Assembly (NCBI RefSeq): GCF_009900715.1
Contig: NZ_JAAAJC010000001.1
Location: 1,105,216-1,169,215, forward strand
Direction of reading: 5' to 3'
From: Halococcus salsus
Lineage (GTDB): Archaea > Halobacteriota > Halobacteria > Halobacteriales > Halococcaceae
Length of the DNA stretch: 64,000 nucleotides
Made by a program: the position numbers and the translations under genes. Position 1 is the first letter of the stretch. The number at the start of each line of letters is the position of its first letter. This document shows, one piece after another, positions 42,829 through 52,518 of the stretch. Below the pieces are notes generated by a model. That model was not told the DNA's origin, ran no database searches, and saw only the letters and a program-made list of their open reading frames with translations.

Positions 42829-45240
42829 TCAGCGCCAGCGCAGTATCTCGCGGAGGCGCGAGGTGATGTCGAGGTCGCGCTTCGCGAGTATCACCGTGCT
42901 CTCGGCACGCTCGCCAACGCGTTCGGGGATCGCGCCGAACACCACCCGTTGGAGGAGTCCCTCCCGGGTCGCGCCGATGATCGTGAGGTCGTGGTTCGCC
43001 GACTCCGCCGTGATCGCCCCCACGACGTCGTCGCCCTCGACGACCGTCGCGCCGGCGTCGATGCCCTCGAAGTCGGTCAGCGCCGCGTCGAGCACCGACT
43101 CGGCGTCCGCCCGGTCGGTCGCCTCGTCGTTCGGGTCCACGACGCGGAGGAGTTCGACGTGGGCGTCGGTCACGCGGGCGATCGACCGTGCGACCTCGGC
43201 CGCGAGGTCGGCGTGCGGGCCGCCCGCGGTCGGGAGGAGGATCGACCCGACGGTGGGCGCGCTCCCGGGGTCGATCCGCTCGACCAGCACGTCGCAGTCG
43301 GCCTCCTGGACGACGGTGTCGACGGTGCTCCCGAGGACGACGTCGCGCCGGCGGGCGCGCCAGCCACCCCAGCCCATAAGGACCGCGTCGCTGCCGTACT
43401 GTTCGATGGTGTTGAGGATCGCGCGGTCGACCTGGTGGCTGATCCGGACGGTGCCGCTGACCGGGACGTCCCCGCCCTCGCCGCCGTCGGCCATCGCCAT
43501 CGCCTGGTTGAGCACCTCGCGACGTTCGTCGGTGTACTGCTGGCCCGAGGCGAGCGGGGTCTGTTCGGGGAGGTCCACGACCGAGAGCACCATCACCTCG
43601 CCGTTGCGGTCGCGCGCGATGTCGGTCGCGGTTCGCATCAGGCGCTCGACGTTCTCGGGGTTCGCGATCGGCACCACGATCTGGTAGTCGCGGTCGCGGC
43701 CCGAGGGGTTCTGCTCGGCGACCGCGGTGGGAGTCTCGCGCTCGATCTCCTCGGTCGTGGGCGCACGGCCCTTCCAAGCGAACCAGAAGGCGATCCCGAT
43801 CGCCTCCGCGGCGAGGCCGAGTGCGATGGTTTCGAGCCCGAGGCTGACCACCAGCCCGACGTTGGCGATCACGGCGAGCGCGGGGACGTACGGCACCAGC
43901 GGCACCCGGAACCCGCGGTCGAGGTCCTCGAACTTCCGGCGCGAGAAGACCACCGCGACGTTCACCGTCGAGAACCCGAGCAGGAGCAGGAAGTTCGCGA
44001 CACCGGTGATGCTCTCGAGGCCGAGGTGAACCCCGAACAGCGGGAGGTCGGCGAACAGCCCGAACAGCGGGTGCTCGCTCCCGGCACCCGGCACTTCGCC
44101 GAAGAAGACGCTGAAGATCAGGATGAAGGTGAAGATGAACCCACCGGTGAGGAGGGTGGCCTTGTACGGCGTGCCGTAGTCGGGGTGGAGGTCCTCGAAC
44201 TGGCTCGGGAGGTGGTTGCGTCGCGCGAGCGCGAGCTTGACTCGCGAGCCCGCCAGAACCGTTGCGTTCGCCGCACTGAGCATTGAGAAGAGCGCGCCGA
44301 CGATGACGACGTAGAACCCGATGTTCCCCAGGTAGTACTGGGCGGCGAGCGCCATCGAGACCTCGCCGTTGTTGGCGACGTACTGCGTCGGTGAGAGCCC
44401 GCCGAGGTCGGTGTTCTGGGTGAGGAAGGTCAGGAAGTTCCCGTCGTTGATCGCGATCACGATCACCAGCACGACGAGCGCGTAGAGCACCGTCACGAAG
44501 CCCATGCTGATGTAGATCGCCCGCGGGATGGTGGTGCCCGGCTTCTTGATCTCGTCGGCGTTGGTGGCGATCGCCGAGAAGCCGATGAAGGTGATGAACA
44601 CCAGCGCGCTGGTGGCCCCGATCTCGACGACGTTCCCGATGTTCCGTGCGAAGGAGGTCGTGACGACGCCGGCGTCGAACGACCGGAGGCCGCCGTAGAG
44701 GAAGAGCACCAGGAGGAGGACCTTCGCCGCGGTGACGACGATCTGGAACTGGCTCGACTCCTCGCTCCCGCGGCTGTTGATGAAGACGAGGAGGCCGAGC
44801 ACGAGGATACCGGGGATCCAGTAGGGCACCCACTGGGGGATGCCGAAGACGGGGTAGATGAACCGGTAGAACCAATCGGAGAAGGAGGCGAGGTAGAAGG
44901 CCGCGCTCGCGGGATAGCCCACGATCATGGTCCAGCCCATGATGTATGTCAGGTTGCTCTTGAAGGTCTCGGAGACGTACATGTAGCCGCCGCCGGACTC
45001 GAAGTAGATCGAGGAGAACTCGGCGTAGGCGGCGGCGGTGAAGGCCGCGACGAGCGCCGCGAGCACGAACGAGAGGATCGCGACGGTCCCGACGTTCGAG
45101 ACCGCGAGCCCCGAGAGCACGAAGATACCCGCGGCGATCATCGTTCCGATGCCGATCGCGAGCGCGCCGAGCAGCCCGATGTTCCGGTCGAGCTCCTCGC
45201 CGATCTCCGCGCCGCCCGCCTCCGATGTACCCTCAGCCAT
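42829..45240 (-). CDS. APC-family permease fused to two UspA domains (second)
   Basis: An 803-residue paralogue of the 39223-41628 fusion. The permease half begins with IGIGTMIAAGIFVLSGLAVSN and spans about residues 20-500; the two Usp domains begin at YQIVVPIANPENVERLMRTATD and ILLPTAGGPHADLAAEVARSI. The C-terminal loop is GATREGLLQRVVFGAIPE. Sequence similarity to the first fusion runs the full length, so the cluster arose by duplication. A TTTATAAA box 26 nt upstream indicates leaderless expression. Likely substrates are cationic or neutral amino acids. Confidence 0.9.
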   Translation of the reverse strand: MAEGTSEAGGAEIGEELDRNIGLLGALAIGIGTMIAAGIFVLSGLAVSNVGTVAILSFVLAALVAAFTAAAYAEFSSIYFESGGGYMYVSETFKSNLTYIMGWTMIVGYPASAAFYLASFSDWFYRFIYPVFGIPQWVPYWIPGILVLGLLVFINSRGSEESSQFQIVVTAAKVLLLVLFLYGGLRSFDAGVVTTSFARNIGNVVEIGATSALVFITFIGFSAIATNADEIKKPGTTIPRAIYISMGFVTVLYALVVLVIVIAINDGNFLTFLTQNTDLGGLSPTQYVANNGEVSMALAAQYYLGNIGFYVVIVGALFSMLSAANATVLAGSRVKLALARRNHLPSQFEDLHPDYGTPYKATLLTGGFIFTFILIFSVFFGEVPGAGSEHPLFGLFADLPLFGVHLGLESITGVANFLLLLGFSTVNVAVVFSRRKFEDLDRGFRVPLVPYVPALAVIANVGLVVSLGLETIALGLAAEAIGIAFWFAWKGRAPTTEEIERETPTAVAEQNPSGRDRDYQIVVPIANPENVERLMRTATDIARDRNGEVMVLSVVDLPEQTPLASGQQYTDERREVLNQAMAMADGGEGGDVPVSGTVRISHQVDRAILNTIEQYGSDAVLMGWGGWRARRRDVVLGSTVDTVVQEADCDVLVERIDPGSAPTVGSILLPTAGGPHADLAAEVARSIARVTDAHVELLRVVDPNDEATDRADAESVLDAALTDFEGIDAGATVVEGDDVVGAITAESANHDLTIIGATREGLLQRVVFGAIPERVGERAESTVILAKRDLDITSRLREILRWR

Positions 45241-45260
45241 TGTGCGTGGGATGGCCGCAG

Positions 45261-45270
45261 TTTATAAAAA
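45261..45270 (-). promoter_or_regulatory. TATA box of second permease-Usp gene
   Basis: Reverse-strand TTTTTATAAA centred about 26 nt before the ATG at 45240; a strong haloarchaeal promoter element. Confidence 0.65.
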
Positions 45271-45304
45271 GGCTCATGTTCGTCCCGAACGTGTCGGTAC
45301 GGGG

Positions 45305-46303
45305 TCAGTCCTCGAACTCGGTGCGCTCGACGCCGGCGGGAACGCGGCCACCGTCGTTACCGGCCGTCCGATAGGCCGCCCGGTACCGGGCGAGTTTTCG
45401 AAAGAGGAAGTAGCCGAAGAAGCCGTCGTAGACGACCACGAACCCGAGCAGTGCGAGGAAGTACGGGACGTCGAGCAGCCCGGCGACGATGCCGGGAACG
45501 AACGAGAGGGTGTTGTAGGTGCCGTGGATGAACACCGCGATCAGGAGCCCCTTGACGACGATCGGCCCCGCCCGGTCCGGGTTGAACTTCGCGAGCCCGA
45601 GGTAGTAGCCCGAGAACGCAGCGTAGATAACGTGGCCCGGGCCGGCGATCGCCCGGACGGGCGTGATCCCGCCGCCCGCCCCGAGGAGGTTGCTCGCGAC
45701 CGGCATCCCGACCGCGTTGGTGATGTAGAGTGCGTTCTCGATCGTGGCGAAGCCGAGGCCCGCGACCGCGCCGTAGACCGCCCCGTCGATCACGGCGTCG
45801 AACCGCACGCTCCGGAAGGCGTAGAGCCGAACCGCGAGCCACTTCACCGTCTCCTCGATCGGCCCGACCACGAGGTAGTAGAACCAGATCGGGCCCACTA
45901 TCGGGACGACCGTGAGGATTCGGCTTCCGACGTCGTTGACCACCGCCGCGAACCCGGCGAACAGGACCCCGAGCGCGAACGTTGCCGCGAGCAGCGAGAC
46001 GGGTTCGGAGGTGATGTCGCTCCGCCAGACGAACACCACCAGCGCGAGCGCGGGGACGACCGAGAGCAGCGTGAAACCGGTGATGACGGGGTTGAAAACC
46101 CGCGAGAGGCTGGAGAATTGGATGAACTGGTACAACAACAACAGCGCGACGGCCACGAGGATGAACCGTGCGGTCGCGCTCAAGAAGCGATAGACGAAGA
46201 CCGCGACACGGTCGAGCGGCGAGCGCACGTCCCACGTCGCGATGTCGTAGAGGTCGCGCGACCCGTCGACGCTCGATTGCACCGGATCCCTACGGCTGGC
46301 CAT
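45305..46303 (-). CDS. PrsW-family intramembrane metalloprotease
   Basis: A 332-residue membrane protein with about eight helices. Four conserved protease motifs occur in order: PIEETVKWLAVR (the EE pair), GFATIENALY (Glu-Asn), GPGHVIYAAFSGYY (His) and AVFIHGTYNTL (His). These place it in the PrsW/CPBP-related glutamic/metallo family that cleaves membrane-embedded substrates; in Bacillus subtilis PrsW cuts an anti-sigma factor. The archaeal target is unknown. ATG at 46303 has basic N-terminal residues (MASRRDPV). Confidence 0.87.
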   Translation of the reverse strand: MASRRDPVQSSVDGSRDLYDIATWDVRSPLDRVAVFVYRFLSATARFILVAVALLLLYQFIQFSSLSRVFNPVITGFTLLSVVPALALVVFVWRSDITSEPVSLLAATFALGVLFAGFAAVVNDVGSRILTVVPIVGPIWFYYLVVGPIEETVKWLAVRLYAFRSVRFDAVIDGAVYGAVAGLGFATIENALYITNAVGMPVASNLLGAGGGITPVRAIAGPGHVIYAAFSGYYLGLAKFNPDRAGPIVVKGLLIAVFIHGTYNTLSFVPGIVAGLLDVPYFLALLGFVVVYDGFFGYFLFRKLARYRAAYRTAGNDGGRVPAGVERTEFED

Positions 46304-46414
46304 ACACCCGTGATGGCACCCGGCGTCTAACCGTTTCCCCTCGTTCCTTCGATCGCCTTTCGAGCGAACGTCCGGACGACTGCGATCCCCCAGCTGGATC
46401 GACCACGCTTCGCG

Positions 46415-47743
46415 TCAGGCCCGTTCGCTTTCGACGTAGCGTATCCTGACGTCGAACGTGCTGACGTTGTGCGACTGGTCGAACGGGAGTGCGGTCGGCT
46501 GGACGGTTTGGTTGATCCGCCGCTGGAGGGGTTTCGCGAAGTTCGGGGCCTCGCTCCCGGTTGGCCGACTCAGGGTCACGGTGACGCTGGTGGGCTCTCG
46601 CGGCGGGATCGGGTCGTCGTACTCGAACTCGGTGTTCACCAACACGAGGTCCTCGTAGGGCTGTTGGTCGAGGAGGCCGTTGATCTCGCCGCGGACCTCC
46701 TCCTCGAACGTCGCGGTTCGATAGGAGTCGTAGGTGACGAGCCCGAGGAACGCCGACAGCACGAGGACCGCGACGACGAGCGTCCCGACGCGTTTTCGGG
46801 TCGCGTTCTGGGCGGCGTCCGCCTGGAACCAGTGGTCGGGTCGATACCCCATATACCAGAGCACGACGAGGGCGCTGAGGTTGATCGAGAGGGTGTTGAT
46901 GAGGACGATCACGGTCGCGCTGAGCACGGGGCTCGGCAGCCCCCACGCGATCCCGATACCGATCACCCCGAGGGGCGGCACGAGCGCCGCGGCGATCATC
47001 ACGCCGACGAGTGCGGCCGAGACACCGGTCGCGAGGCTCACGCCACCCGCGACGCCCGCACCGAGGGCCACCACGAGCGCGAGCAGTCCCGGCGACGTTC
47101 GGATGCTCACCTGCTGGATCGAGAGGACGTCCGTTCCCGGCGGGGCGAGGTTCGTCGCCCGGATGAACGCCGCGAACAGGGTCGCCGCGATGACGGCCAC
47201 GACGAGCCCGAGCGTCTGGAGTTTGACCCCGCGACGGAACATGTCGTGGTCGTCGACCACGGTGCCGACCGAGGTGGCCATCGCCGGACCGATCAGCGGG
47301 GCGATGACCATCGAGCCGACGATGATCGCCGCGTCGTTGAGGAGGAGCCCGGCCGTGGCGACGAGCGCGCTCACGACGGTCATCACCAGGAACGGACCGA
47401 CGTTGGGGGCGAGATCCTGGGCACGGCTGTGGATCTCCTCGCGCGCGATGCGGTTCTCGCTCTCGCCGTTCTCCTCGTACCGTTTCTCCAACTCGTCGAA
47501 CCGCCGGGAGACCACGGTTTCGGCGTCGAGGACGATGGTGTAGGCGTCGTCGTCGATGCCCGTCTCCCGAAGCCGGTCGAGGACGGGTTCGACCGCGCCG
47601 GTCGGCAGCGGGAAGTGGACCACGCCGGTGAACTCCCGGCCGCTGGTCTCCTCGGTGAGCACGTAGTCGATACCCTCATCGTCGAGTTCGCCCAACACGG
47701 CCTCGCGTTTGCCCGCCGGGATCGTCACTTGGACGAGTCGCAC
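46415..47743 (-). CDS. DUF389 / TIGR00341 family membrane protein
   Basis: A 442-residue protein. An N-terminal cytoplasmic alpha/beta domain ([31 protein letters not shown], residues 1-100) precedes a membrane region of about six helices with the conserved [27 protein letters not shown] segment, typical of DUF389. The family is widespread in archaea and cyanobacteria without a known activity. GTG at 47743 is the only start near the family's beginning. It is divergent from engB, with 84 nt between starts. Confidence 0.85.
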   Translation of the reverse strand: MRLVQVTIPAGKREAVLGELDDEGIDYVLTEETSGREFTGVVHFPLPTGAVEPVLDRLRETGIDDDAYTIVLDAETVVSRRFDELEKRYEENGESENRIAREEIHSRAQDLAPNVGPFLVMTVVSALVATAGLLLNDAAIIVGSMVIAPLIGPAMATSVGTVVDDHDMFRRGVKLQTLGLVVAVIAATLFAAFIRATNLAPPGTDVLSIQQVSIRTSPGLLALVVALGAGVAGGVSLATGVSAALVGVMIAAALVPPLGVIGIGIAWGLPSPVLSATVIVLINTLSINLSALVVLWYMGYRPDHWFQADAAQNATRKRVGTLVVAVLVLSAFLGLVTYDSYRTATFEEEVRGEINGLLDQQPYEDLVLVNTEFEYDDPIPPREPTSVTVTLSRPTGSEAPNFAKPLQRRINQTVQPTALPFDQSHNVSTFDVRIRYVESERA

Positions 47744-47827
47744 ATCCGTCCGTCTCGGGGGGTCGACAAATACCCCCCGATCGCGCGGAGCCGACGGGGA
47801 TTTACCCGCCGGCGGTCGAGACGGTGT

Positions 47828-48445
47828 ATGTTCGAGGGACGACCCGACCGGAGCGCCGAAGTGGTCTTCTGCGGCCGTTCGAACGTCGGGAAGTCCACGA
47901 TCCTCCGCGAGCTCACGGGCCACGACTTCACGACCGGGAAGAAACCGGGCGTCACGCGCTCGCCCGGCCACTACGACTGGGTCCCCGAGGACTTCGTGCT
48001 CACGGACCTCCCGGGCTTCGGGTTCATGTCCGGGGTTCCGGAGGAGGTCCGCGAGCGGATCAAGACCGACGTGGTGCGCTACATCGAGGACCACGCCGAC
48101 GAGATCCTCGTGGGCGTGCTCGTCCTCGACGGCAAGAGCGCCGTCGACATCATCGACCGTCACGCCGACCGCGGCGAGGTCCCCCACGACGTCGAACTGT
48201 TTCACTTCCTCCAGGACGTCGGGATCCCGACCGTAGTCGCCGTCAACAAGATGGACAAGGTCGACGACCGCGACGAACGGCTGAACGCGGTCTGCGACCG
48301 GCTCGGTCTCCCGTCGCCGTGGCAGCAATGGCAGGACACCATCGCCCCCGTCACCGCCAAACGCGGGTCGATCACGCCGCTCACCGAGGCGGTCCGCACC
48401 CACCTCCACGACCAGCGCCGGGATGATTTGTTGAAGTTCTTCTAG
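47828..48445 (+). CDS. engB: Ribosome-biogenesis GTPase EngB
   Basis: A 205-residue EngB/YihA-type GTPase. G1 is [10 protein letters not shown] (about residues 15-24), G3 [10 protein letters not shown]4 VNKMDKV and G5 TAKRGS, all in the correct order. The family assists assembly of the large ribosomal subunit in bacteria; the archaeal role is presumed similar. ATG at 47828 opens [16 protein letters not shown], the usual archaeal length. It is followed directly by repeat element copy B. Confidence 0.93.
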   Translation: MFEGRPDRSAEVVFCGRSNVGKSTILRELTGHDFTTGKKPGVTRSPGHYDWVPEDFVLTDLPGFGFMSGVPEEVRERIKTDVVRYIEDHADEILVGVLVLDGKSAVDIIDRHADRGEVPHDVELFHFLQDVGIPTVVAVNKMDKVDDRDERLNAVCDRLGLPSPWQQWQDTIAPVTAKRGSITPLTEAVRTHLHDQRRDDLLKFF

Positions 48446-48878
48446 AACCCACCTTTTGCTGCGCTCACTTCGTTTGCTGGCAAAATGTGGATCAAAAGCG
48501 CGTCGGGTTCCCGATGGTCACCCTCGCGCCCGCTCGCTCCCTCCGGTCGCTCGCGGTACAACCACTAGCACCTCCGCGACCGCAACCGCCCCACACAGCA
48601 CCACCGAAGCCCTCACCGCGCGCTCCTTTCAGTCGCTACTCGCTCCCTCCGGTCGCTCGCGCGCCTCGCCCTTCATCCCACACAGCACCACCGAAGCCCT
48701 CACCGCGCGCTCCTTTCAGTCGCTACTCGCTCCCTCCGGTCGCTCGCGCGCCTCGCCCTTCATCCGCCAGGCCCGCACCGCTACCACAGCAGCACCGCGA
48801 CCGCACCGCATAGCCGCCGCACCGCGGCCGCGCCGGGCGGCGGAAAGCCTGATACCACCGGCCCGCGAAGGCCGACTC
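48446..48878. repeat. Dispersed intergenic element, copy B
   Basis: This 433-nt gene-free stretch starts with CCACCTTTTGCTGCGCTC and GCTGGCAAAATGTGGATCAA, forming an 11-bp stem with one mismatch. GCGGTACAACCACTAGCACC follows near 48553, then ACCGAAGCCCTC, CCTCGCCCTTCATCC and a GCGCCGGGCGGCGG end near 48830. The same ordered blocks, inverted, lie at about 35930-36225. Inside it, an 87-bp segment is tandemly duplicated. Confidence 0.65.
48592..48765. repeat. 87-bp perfect tandem duplication inside copy B
   Basis: CACACAGCACCACCGAAGCC... at 48592-48678 recurs without visible mismatch at 48679-48765. It includes GCTCCCTCCGGTCGCTCGCG and ends CTTCATCC. Copy A has only one equivalent of this block, so the duplication is specific to copy B and recent. 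Confidence 0.85.
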
Positions 48879-49325
48879 ATGAGCACGCGCGCGTGGGGCG
48901 ACATGATAGCCGGCGACCGGATGGCGGTCGACCGCGAGTTCGAAGGCGAGATCGAAGAGTCCGAGTTCAATCGCCAGCAGTGGGGCCTCGTCATGACCGC
49001 CGTCGAGTTCGAGATCGAGAACCCCGAGGACCCCGACCGGGCACGGCTCGTCGCTGACACCAGCAAACTCGGGCACGTCATGGGCGAACTCGACAACCTG
49101 GACTCACCGAACGCGATGGGCGGCGGTGGCGGGAGCGGAAACGGCGGATCGGGCGGCGGGGTCGTGGATTCGATCAAGAGTTCGCTCGGACTTGGCGGCG
49201 GTGGCGGGAACGGCGGGCGGCGCGCGGCGGCCGCGGAGCTCACCGAGCGCTACGCAGAGCAGCTGCAGGCCCACCTCGAAAGCAACGGGAAGTGGGAGCG
49301 CGTTCGAACGGCCGCCGCGAATTAA
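48879..49325 (+). CDS. Haloarchaeal DUF5799-like protein
   Basis: A 148-residue acidic protein. The N-terminal half (WGDMIAGDRMAVDREFEGEI, then QQWGLVMTAVEFEIENPED) is conserved in haloarchaeal DUF5799 proteins as I remember them, and a Gly-rich linker (about residues 80-105) leads to a C-terminal helix with LTERYAEQLQAHLESNGKWERV. Function unknown. ATG at 48879 follows the repeat element. Its TAA stop overlaps the stop of a small gene on the other strand by 3 nt (TTAA). Confidence 0.75.
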   Translation: MSTRAWGDMIAGDRMAVDREFEGEIEESEFNRQQWGLVMTAVEFEIENPEDPDRARLVADTSKLGHVMGELDNLDSPNAMGGGGGSGNGGSGGGVVDSIKSSLGLGGGGGNGGRRAAAAELTERYAEQLQAHLESNGKWERVRTAAAN

Positions 49326-49468
49326 GGACTGCCGCCGCGGAACAGGGTCCGCTCCTCGGTCTCGTAGATGTTGATGAGCTCGGTGACGATCTCGTTGTAG
49401 CTCTCCTCCTCGACGCGAAGTCGGTCGAGTCGGTCGACGGTCTCCTCGTCGAGTTCGATCTCGGGCAT
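49322..49468 (-). CDS. 48-residue haloarchaeal protein (ribbon-helix-helix-like)
   Basis: A very short gene: MPEIELDEETVDRLDRLR, then VEEESYNEIVTELINIYE and TEERTLFRGGSP. The strand-helix-helix pattern resembles the N-terminal part of VapB/RHH-type antitoxin or DUF7557-like proteins. No toxin gene adjoins it. Its stop overlaps the stop of the preceding convergent gene. Acidic composition and clean GC-rich third positions support it being real. Confidence 0.65.
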   Translation of the reverse strand: MPEIELDEETVDRLDRLRVEEESYNEIVTELINIYETEERTLFRGGSP

Positions 49469-49506
49469 ACTCGGGGGATCACGCGCGACCGGCTTAACCT
49501 CGACGG

Positions 49507-50481
49507 TCAGAGCCGGTCGAGCAGCGCCCGCTCGACGTCCTCGGTGGTGGCCTCACCACCCAGGTCGGGCGTCCGCGGCCCGTCGGCGAGCACCTCCAGC
49601 ACGGCCTGCCGGACCCGTTCTGCGCCCTCGTCGTGGCCCAAGAACTCACAACACATCGCGGCGCTCGACACCGTCGCGACGGGGTTCGCGACCCCCTCGC
49701 CAGCGATGTCGGGTGCGGTGCCGTGGACGGGTTCGAACAGCGCGCGCTCCTCGCCGATGTTCGCCGACGGCAACAGTCCGAGCCCGCCGACCAACCCAGC
49801 CGCGAGGTCCGAGAGCACGTCGCCCGCGAGGTTCGGACAGACCACGATGTCGAACGCCGACGGGCTGAGACAGACCTGCGTCGCGAACGCGTCCATCAGC
49901 ACCTCGTCCGTGGGGACCCCCCGCTCCTCCGCGACGTCGAGTACCGCTTCACGGAACCGGCCGTCCGTCTCGCGCATCACGTTGGCCTTGTGCGCGACGG
50001 TGAACTCGCCACCGCCATCCGCAACGTAGTCACACGCGAACTCGGCGAGCCGCCGTGAGGCTGAATCCGTGACGACGCGCGTCAGCGTCGAGAGGTCGTC
50101 CGAGAGCCGGTTCTCGTGGCCGGCGTAGACGCCTTCGGTGTTCTCACGGAGGAAGACGATATCCGTCTCGGGCCGGAGCGCGTCGACGCCCGGATACGCC
50201 CGCGCCGGGCGGACGTTCACGAACGACTCGACCGCCGCCCGCAGGGGGAGGATGACGTCCGCGGCGGTCTCGCCCGCCGCCCCGAACAACGTCGCGTCGC
50301 TCCCCTCGACCGCTCGCCGGGTCTCGGCCGGCAGCGCCTCGCCGGTCTCCGCTTGCACTGCGTCGCCCGCGTCGTACTCCTCGAACGCGAACTCGCCGAC
50401 CTCGTCGAGCACGGACACGGCCACCGGCACGACCTCCTGGCCGATCCCATCGCCCGGGATCACCGTGATGGTGTCAGTCAT
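49507..50481 (-). CDS. leuB: 3-isopropylmalate dehydrogenase
   Basis: A 324-residue decarboxylating dehydrogenase, last step before leucine transamination. The N-terminus [16 protein letters not shown], the substrate loop [16 protein letters not shown], the [12 protein letters not shown] segment and the NAD-binding [22 protein letters not shown] are all present. It overlaps the leuD stop by 8 nt (ATGACTGA), so translation is coupled. It is the last gene of the seven-gene unit; the operon ends about 40 nt before a divergent-facing small gene. Confidence 0.94.
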   Translation of the reverse strand: MTDTITVIPGDGIGQEVVPVAVSVLDEVGEFAFEEYDAGDAVQAETGEALPAETRRAVEGSDATLFGAAGETAADVILPLRAAVESFVNVRPARAYPGVDALRPETDIVFLRENTEGVYAGHENRLSDDLSTLTRVVTDSASRRLAEFACDYVADGGGEFTVAHKANVMRETDGRFREAVLDVAEERGVPTDEVLMDAFATQVCLSPSAFDIVVCPNLAGDVLSDLAAGLVGGLGLLPSANIGEERALFEPVHGTAPDIAGEGVANPVATVSSAAMCCEFLGHDEGAERVRQAVLEVLADGPRTPDLGGEATTEDVERALLDRL

Positions 50482-51100
50482 CGTCGGCGAGGTACGGCAG
50501 TGAGTTCGCGGTGTCGGCGACGGCACCCGAGTTGGACTTCATCAGCGCCGTGGTGTCCCAGACGCCGTCGACCAGTGCCCGTCGTTGGGCGTCCTCGACG
50601 GTGACGGCGACTTCCTCGTCGCCGTAGCGAACGACCTCCTCGGCCACGTCGATGTCGATCTCCCCATCCGGATTCGCGTCGATCCACTCCTGGATCGCCG
50701 TGACGGTCTCGTGGTCAGCGGTCACGGTGGGGATCCCGAGCGCGAGGCAGTTCCCCGCGAAGATCTCGGCGAAACTCTCGCCGATCAACGCGTCGATCCC
50801 CCAGCGCATCAGCGCCTGCGGGGCGTGTTCGCGCGAGGAGCCACAGCCGAAGTTGGCGTTGACAGTCATGATCGAGGCGTCCCGATACCGATCCTCGTTC
50901 ATCGGGTGGTCCTTCTCGTTGTCGTCGTCGTCGAAGCGCTGGTCGAAGAAGGCGAACTGACCGAGGCCGTCGAAGGTGACGACCTTCATGAACCGCGCCG
51001 GGATCACCTGGTCGGTGTCGATGTCGTTCCCGCGGATCGGGATGCCGGTCCCCGAGACCCGCTCGACGGTCTCGACACCCGCGTCCTCTTCGGCACTCAT
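50474..51100 (-). CDS. leuD: 3-isopropylmalate dehydratase, small subunit
   Basis: A 208-residue LeuD. Typical features are [16 protein letters not shown] near the start, [30 protein letters not shown] in the centre, and NCLALGIP. It pairs with LeuC to isomerise 2- to 3-isopropylmalate. The acidic insert [17 protein letters not shown] is a halophilic feature. Start overlaps the leuC stop by 4 nt (ATGA). Confidence 0.94.
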   Translation of the reverse strand: MSAEEDAGVETVERVSGTGIPIRGNDIDTDQVIPARFMKVVTFDGLGQFAFFDQRFDDDDNEKDHPMNEDRYRDASIMTVNANFGCGSSREHAPQALMRWGIDALIGESFAEIFAGNCLALGIPTVTADHETVTAIQEWIDANPDGEIDIDVAEEVVRYGDEEVAVTVEDAQRRALVDGVWDTTALMKSNSGAVADTANSLPYLADDD

Positions 51101-52518
51101 CGGACCGCCACCTCCGGGAGCTCGCGAACGTCGGTCACCTCGCCGGTGACCGCCGCCGCCGCGACCATCACGGGGCTCATCAGCACCGTCCGCCCCTCCT
51201 TCGAGCCCTGCCGGCCCACGAAGTTCCGGTTCGACGAGCTCGCACACGCCTCGTCGCCTTCTAACTGGTCTTCGTTCATCCCGAGACACATCGAACAGCC
51301 AGCCCCGCGCCAGTCGAAGCCCGCCTCGGTGAATATTTCATCCAAGCCTTCGTCCTCGGCGGCGGCCTTCACGCGCTCGCTACCGGGGACGACCATCGCA
51401 CGAACGCTGGGGTCGACCTCGCGACCCTCGACGACCGCCGCCGCGTCCCGGAGGTCGGGCAGGCGCGCGTTGGTACACGACCCCAGGAAGGCGACGTCGA
51501 TGTCGTAGCCCTGCATGGTCTCGCCGGGCGTGACCCGCATGTGCTCCTGGGAACGCCGTGCGGTGTCCTGCTTGTCCGCGGGGAGGTCCTCGGGCGCGGG
51601 GATCGGTTCGGAAATGCCGATGCCCTGGCCGGGTGTCGTCCCCCACGTCACGACGGGTTCGATCTCGTCGCCGTCGATGGTGACGACGTCGTCGTACTCG
51701 GCGTCCGCATCCGACCGGATCGACTCCCAGTACACCTTCCGTCGTTCGAATTTTTCAGGACTATCGGCGAACGCGTCGGTCTCCCGGAGCCACTCGTAGG
51801 TGGTCTCGTCCGGGTTGACGTAGCCCGCGCGCGCGCCACCCTCGATAGACATGTTACAGATACTCATCCGGCCCTCCATCCCGAGGCTCTCGATGGCGGA
51901 TCCCCCATATTCGTAGACGTAGCCAACGCCGCCCTCGACGCCGAGCCTCCGGATGATGGTCAGTATCACGTCCTTCGCGCCGACGTGGGAGCCGAGTTCG
52001 CCCGTGACCTCGATCTTCCGGACCTGCTTCTTGTCCATCGCGATCGTCTGGGTCGCGAGCACGTCCCGAATTTGGGAGGTGCCGATCCCGAACGCGAGCG
52101 CGCCGAACGCGCCGTGGGTCGAGGTGTGCGAGTCGCCGCAGACCACCGTCATTCCGGGTTGGGTGAGCCCCTGCTCCGGGCCGATGACGTGGACGATGCC
52201 CTGGTTCCCGCTTCCGGGGTCGTCGAAGACGATCCCCGAGTCGCGAACGTTCTGCTCCAACTCGCTCATCATCTCCTCGGCGGCGTCGTCGCCGAAGGGT
52301 CGGGACTGGTCCGCCGTGGGAACGATGTGGTCGACCGTCGCGTGCGTGAGCTCGGGATAGGCGACTTCGAGGTCGCGCTCGCCGAGCATCCCGAACGCCT
52401 GCGGGCTGGTGACCTCGTGGATGAGGTGGAGACCCACGAACAGCTGCGTCTGGCCGGTCGGGAGTTCGGTGACGGCGTGCTCGTCCCAGACCTTGTCGTA
52501 GAGGGTGCCCCGACTCAT
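51097..52518 (-). CDS. leuC: 3-isopropylmalate dehydratase, large subunit
   Basis: A 473-residue aconitase-family subunit. The three 4Fe-4S ligand cysteines are visible in [13 protein letters not shown] and [32 protein letters not shown] opens the protein. The substrate site [24 protein letters not shown] is intact. Start overlaps the stop of the preceding small gene by 4 nt. Function: leucine synthesis with LeuD. Confidence 0.95.
   Translation of the reverse strand: MSRGTLYDKVWDEHAVTELPTGQTQLFVGLHLIHEVTSPQAFGMLGERDLEVAYPELTHATVDHIVPTADQSRPFGDDAAEEMMSELEQNVRDSGIVFDDPGSGNQGIVHVIGPEQGLTQPGMTVVCGDSHTSTHGAFGALAFGIGTSQIRDVLATQTIAMDKKQVRKIEVTGELGSHVGAKDVILTIIRRLGVEGGVGYVYEYGGSAIESLGMEGRMSICNMSIEGGARAGYVNPDETTYEWLRETDAFADSPEKFERRKVYWESIRSDADAEYDDVVTIDGDEIEPVVTWGTTPGQGIGISEPIPAPEDLPADKQDTARRSQEHMRVTPGETMQGYDIDVAFLGSCTNARLPDLRDAAAVVEGREVDPSVRAMVVPGSERVKAAAEDEGLDEIFTEAGFDWRGAGCSMCLGMNEDQLEGDEACASSSNRNFVGRQGSKEGRTVLMSPVMVAAAAVTGEVTDVRELPEVAVR

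Noticed and set aside
48456-48878. N-terminal extension of the DUF5799-like gene into the repeat element
   Set aside because: The extended frame consists of the duplicated intergenic sequence and has no conserved protein pattern; ATG at 48879 starts the family region.
49322-49468. Antitoxin of a toxin-antitoxin pair
   Set aside because: The protein looks RHH-like, but both neighbours are a DUF5799-like gene and leuB; no toxin-like gene adjoins.
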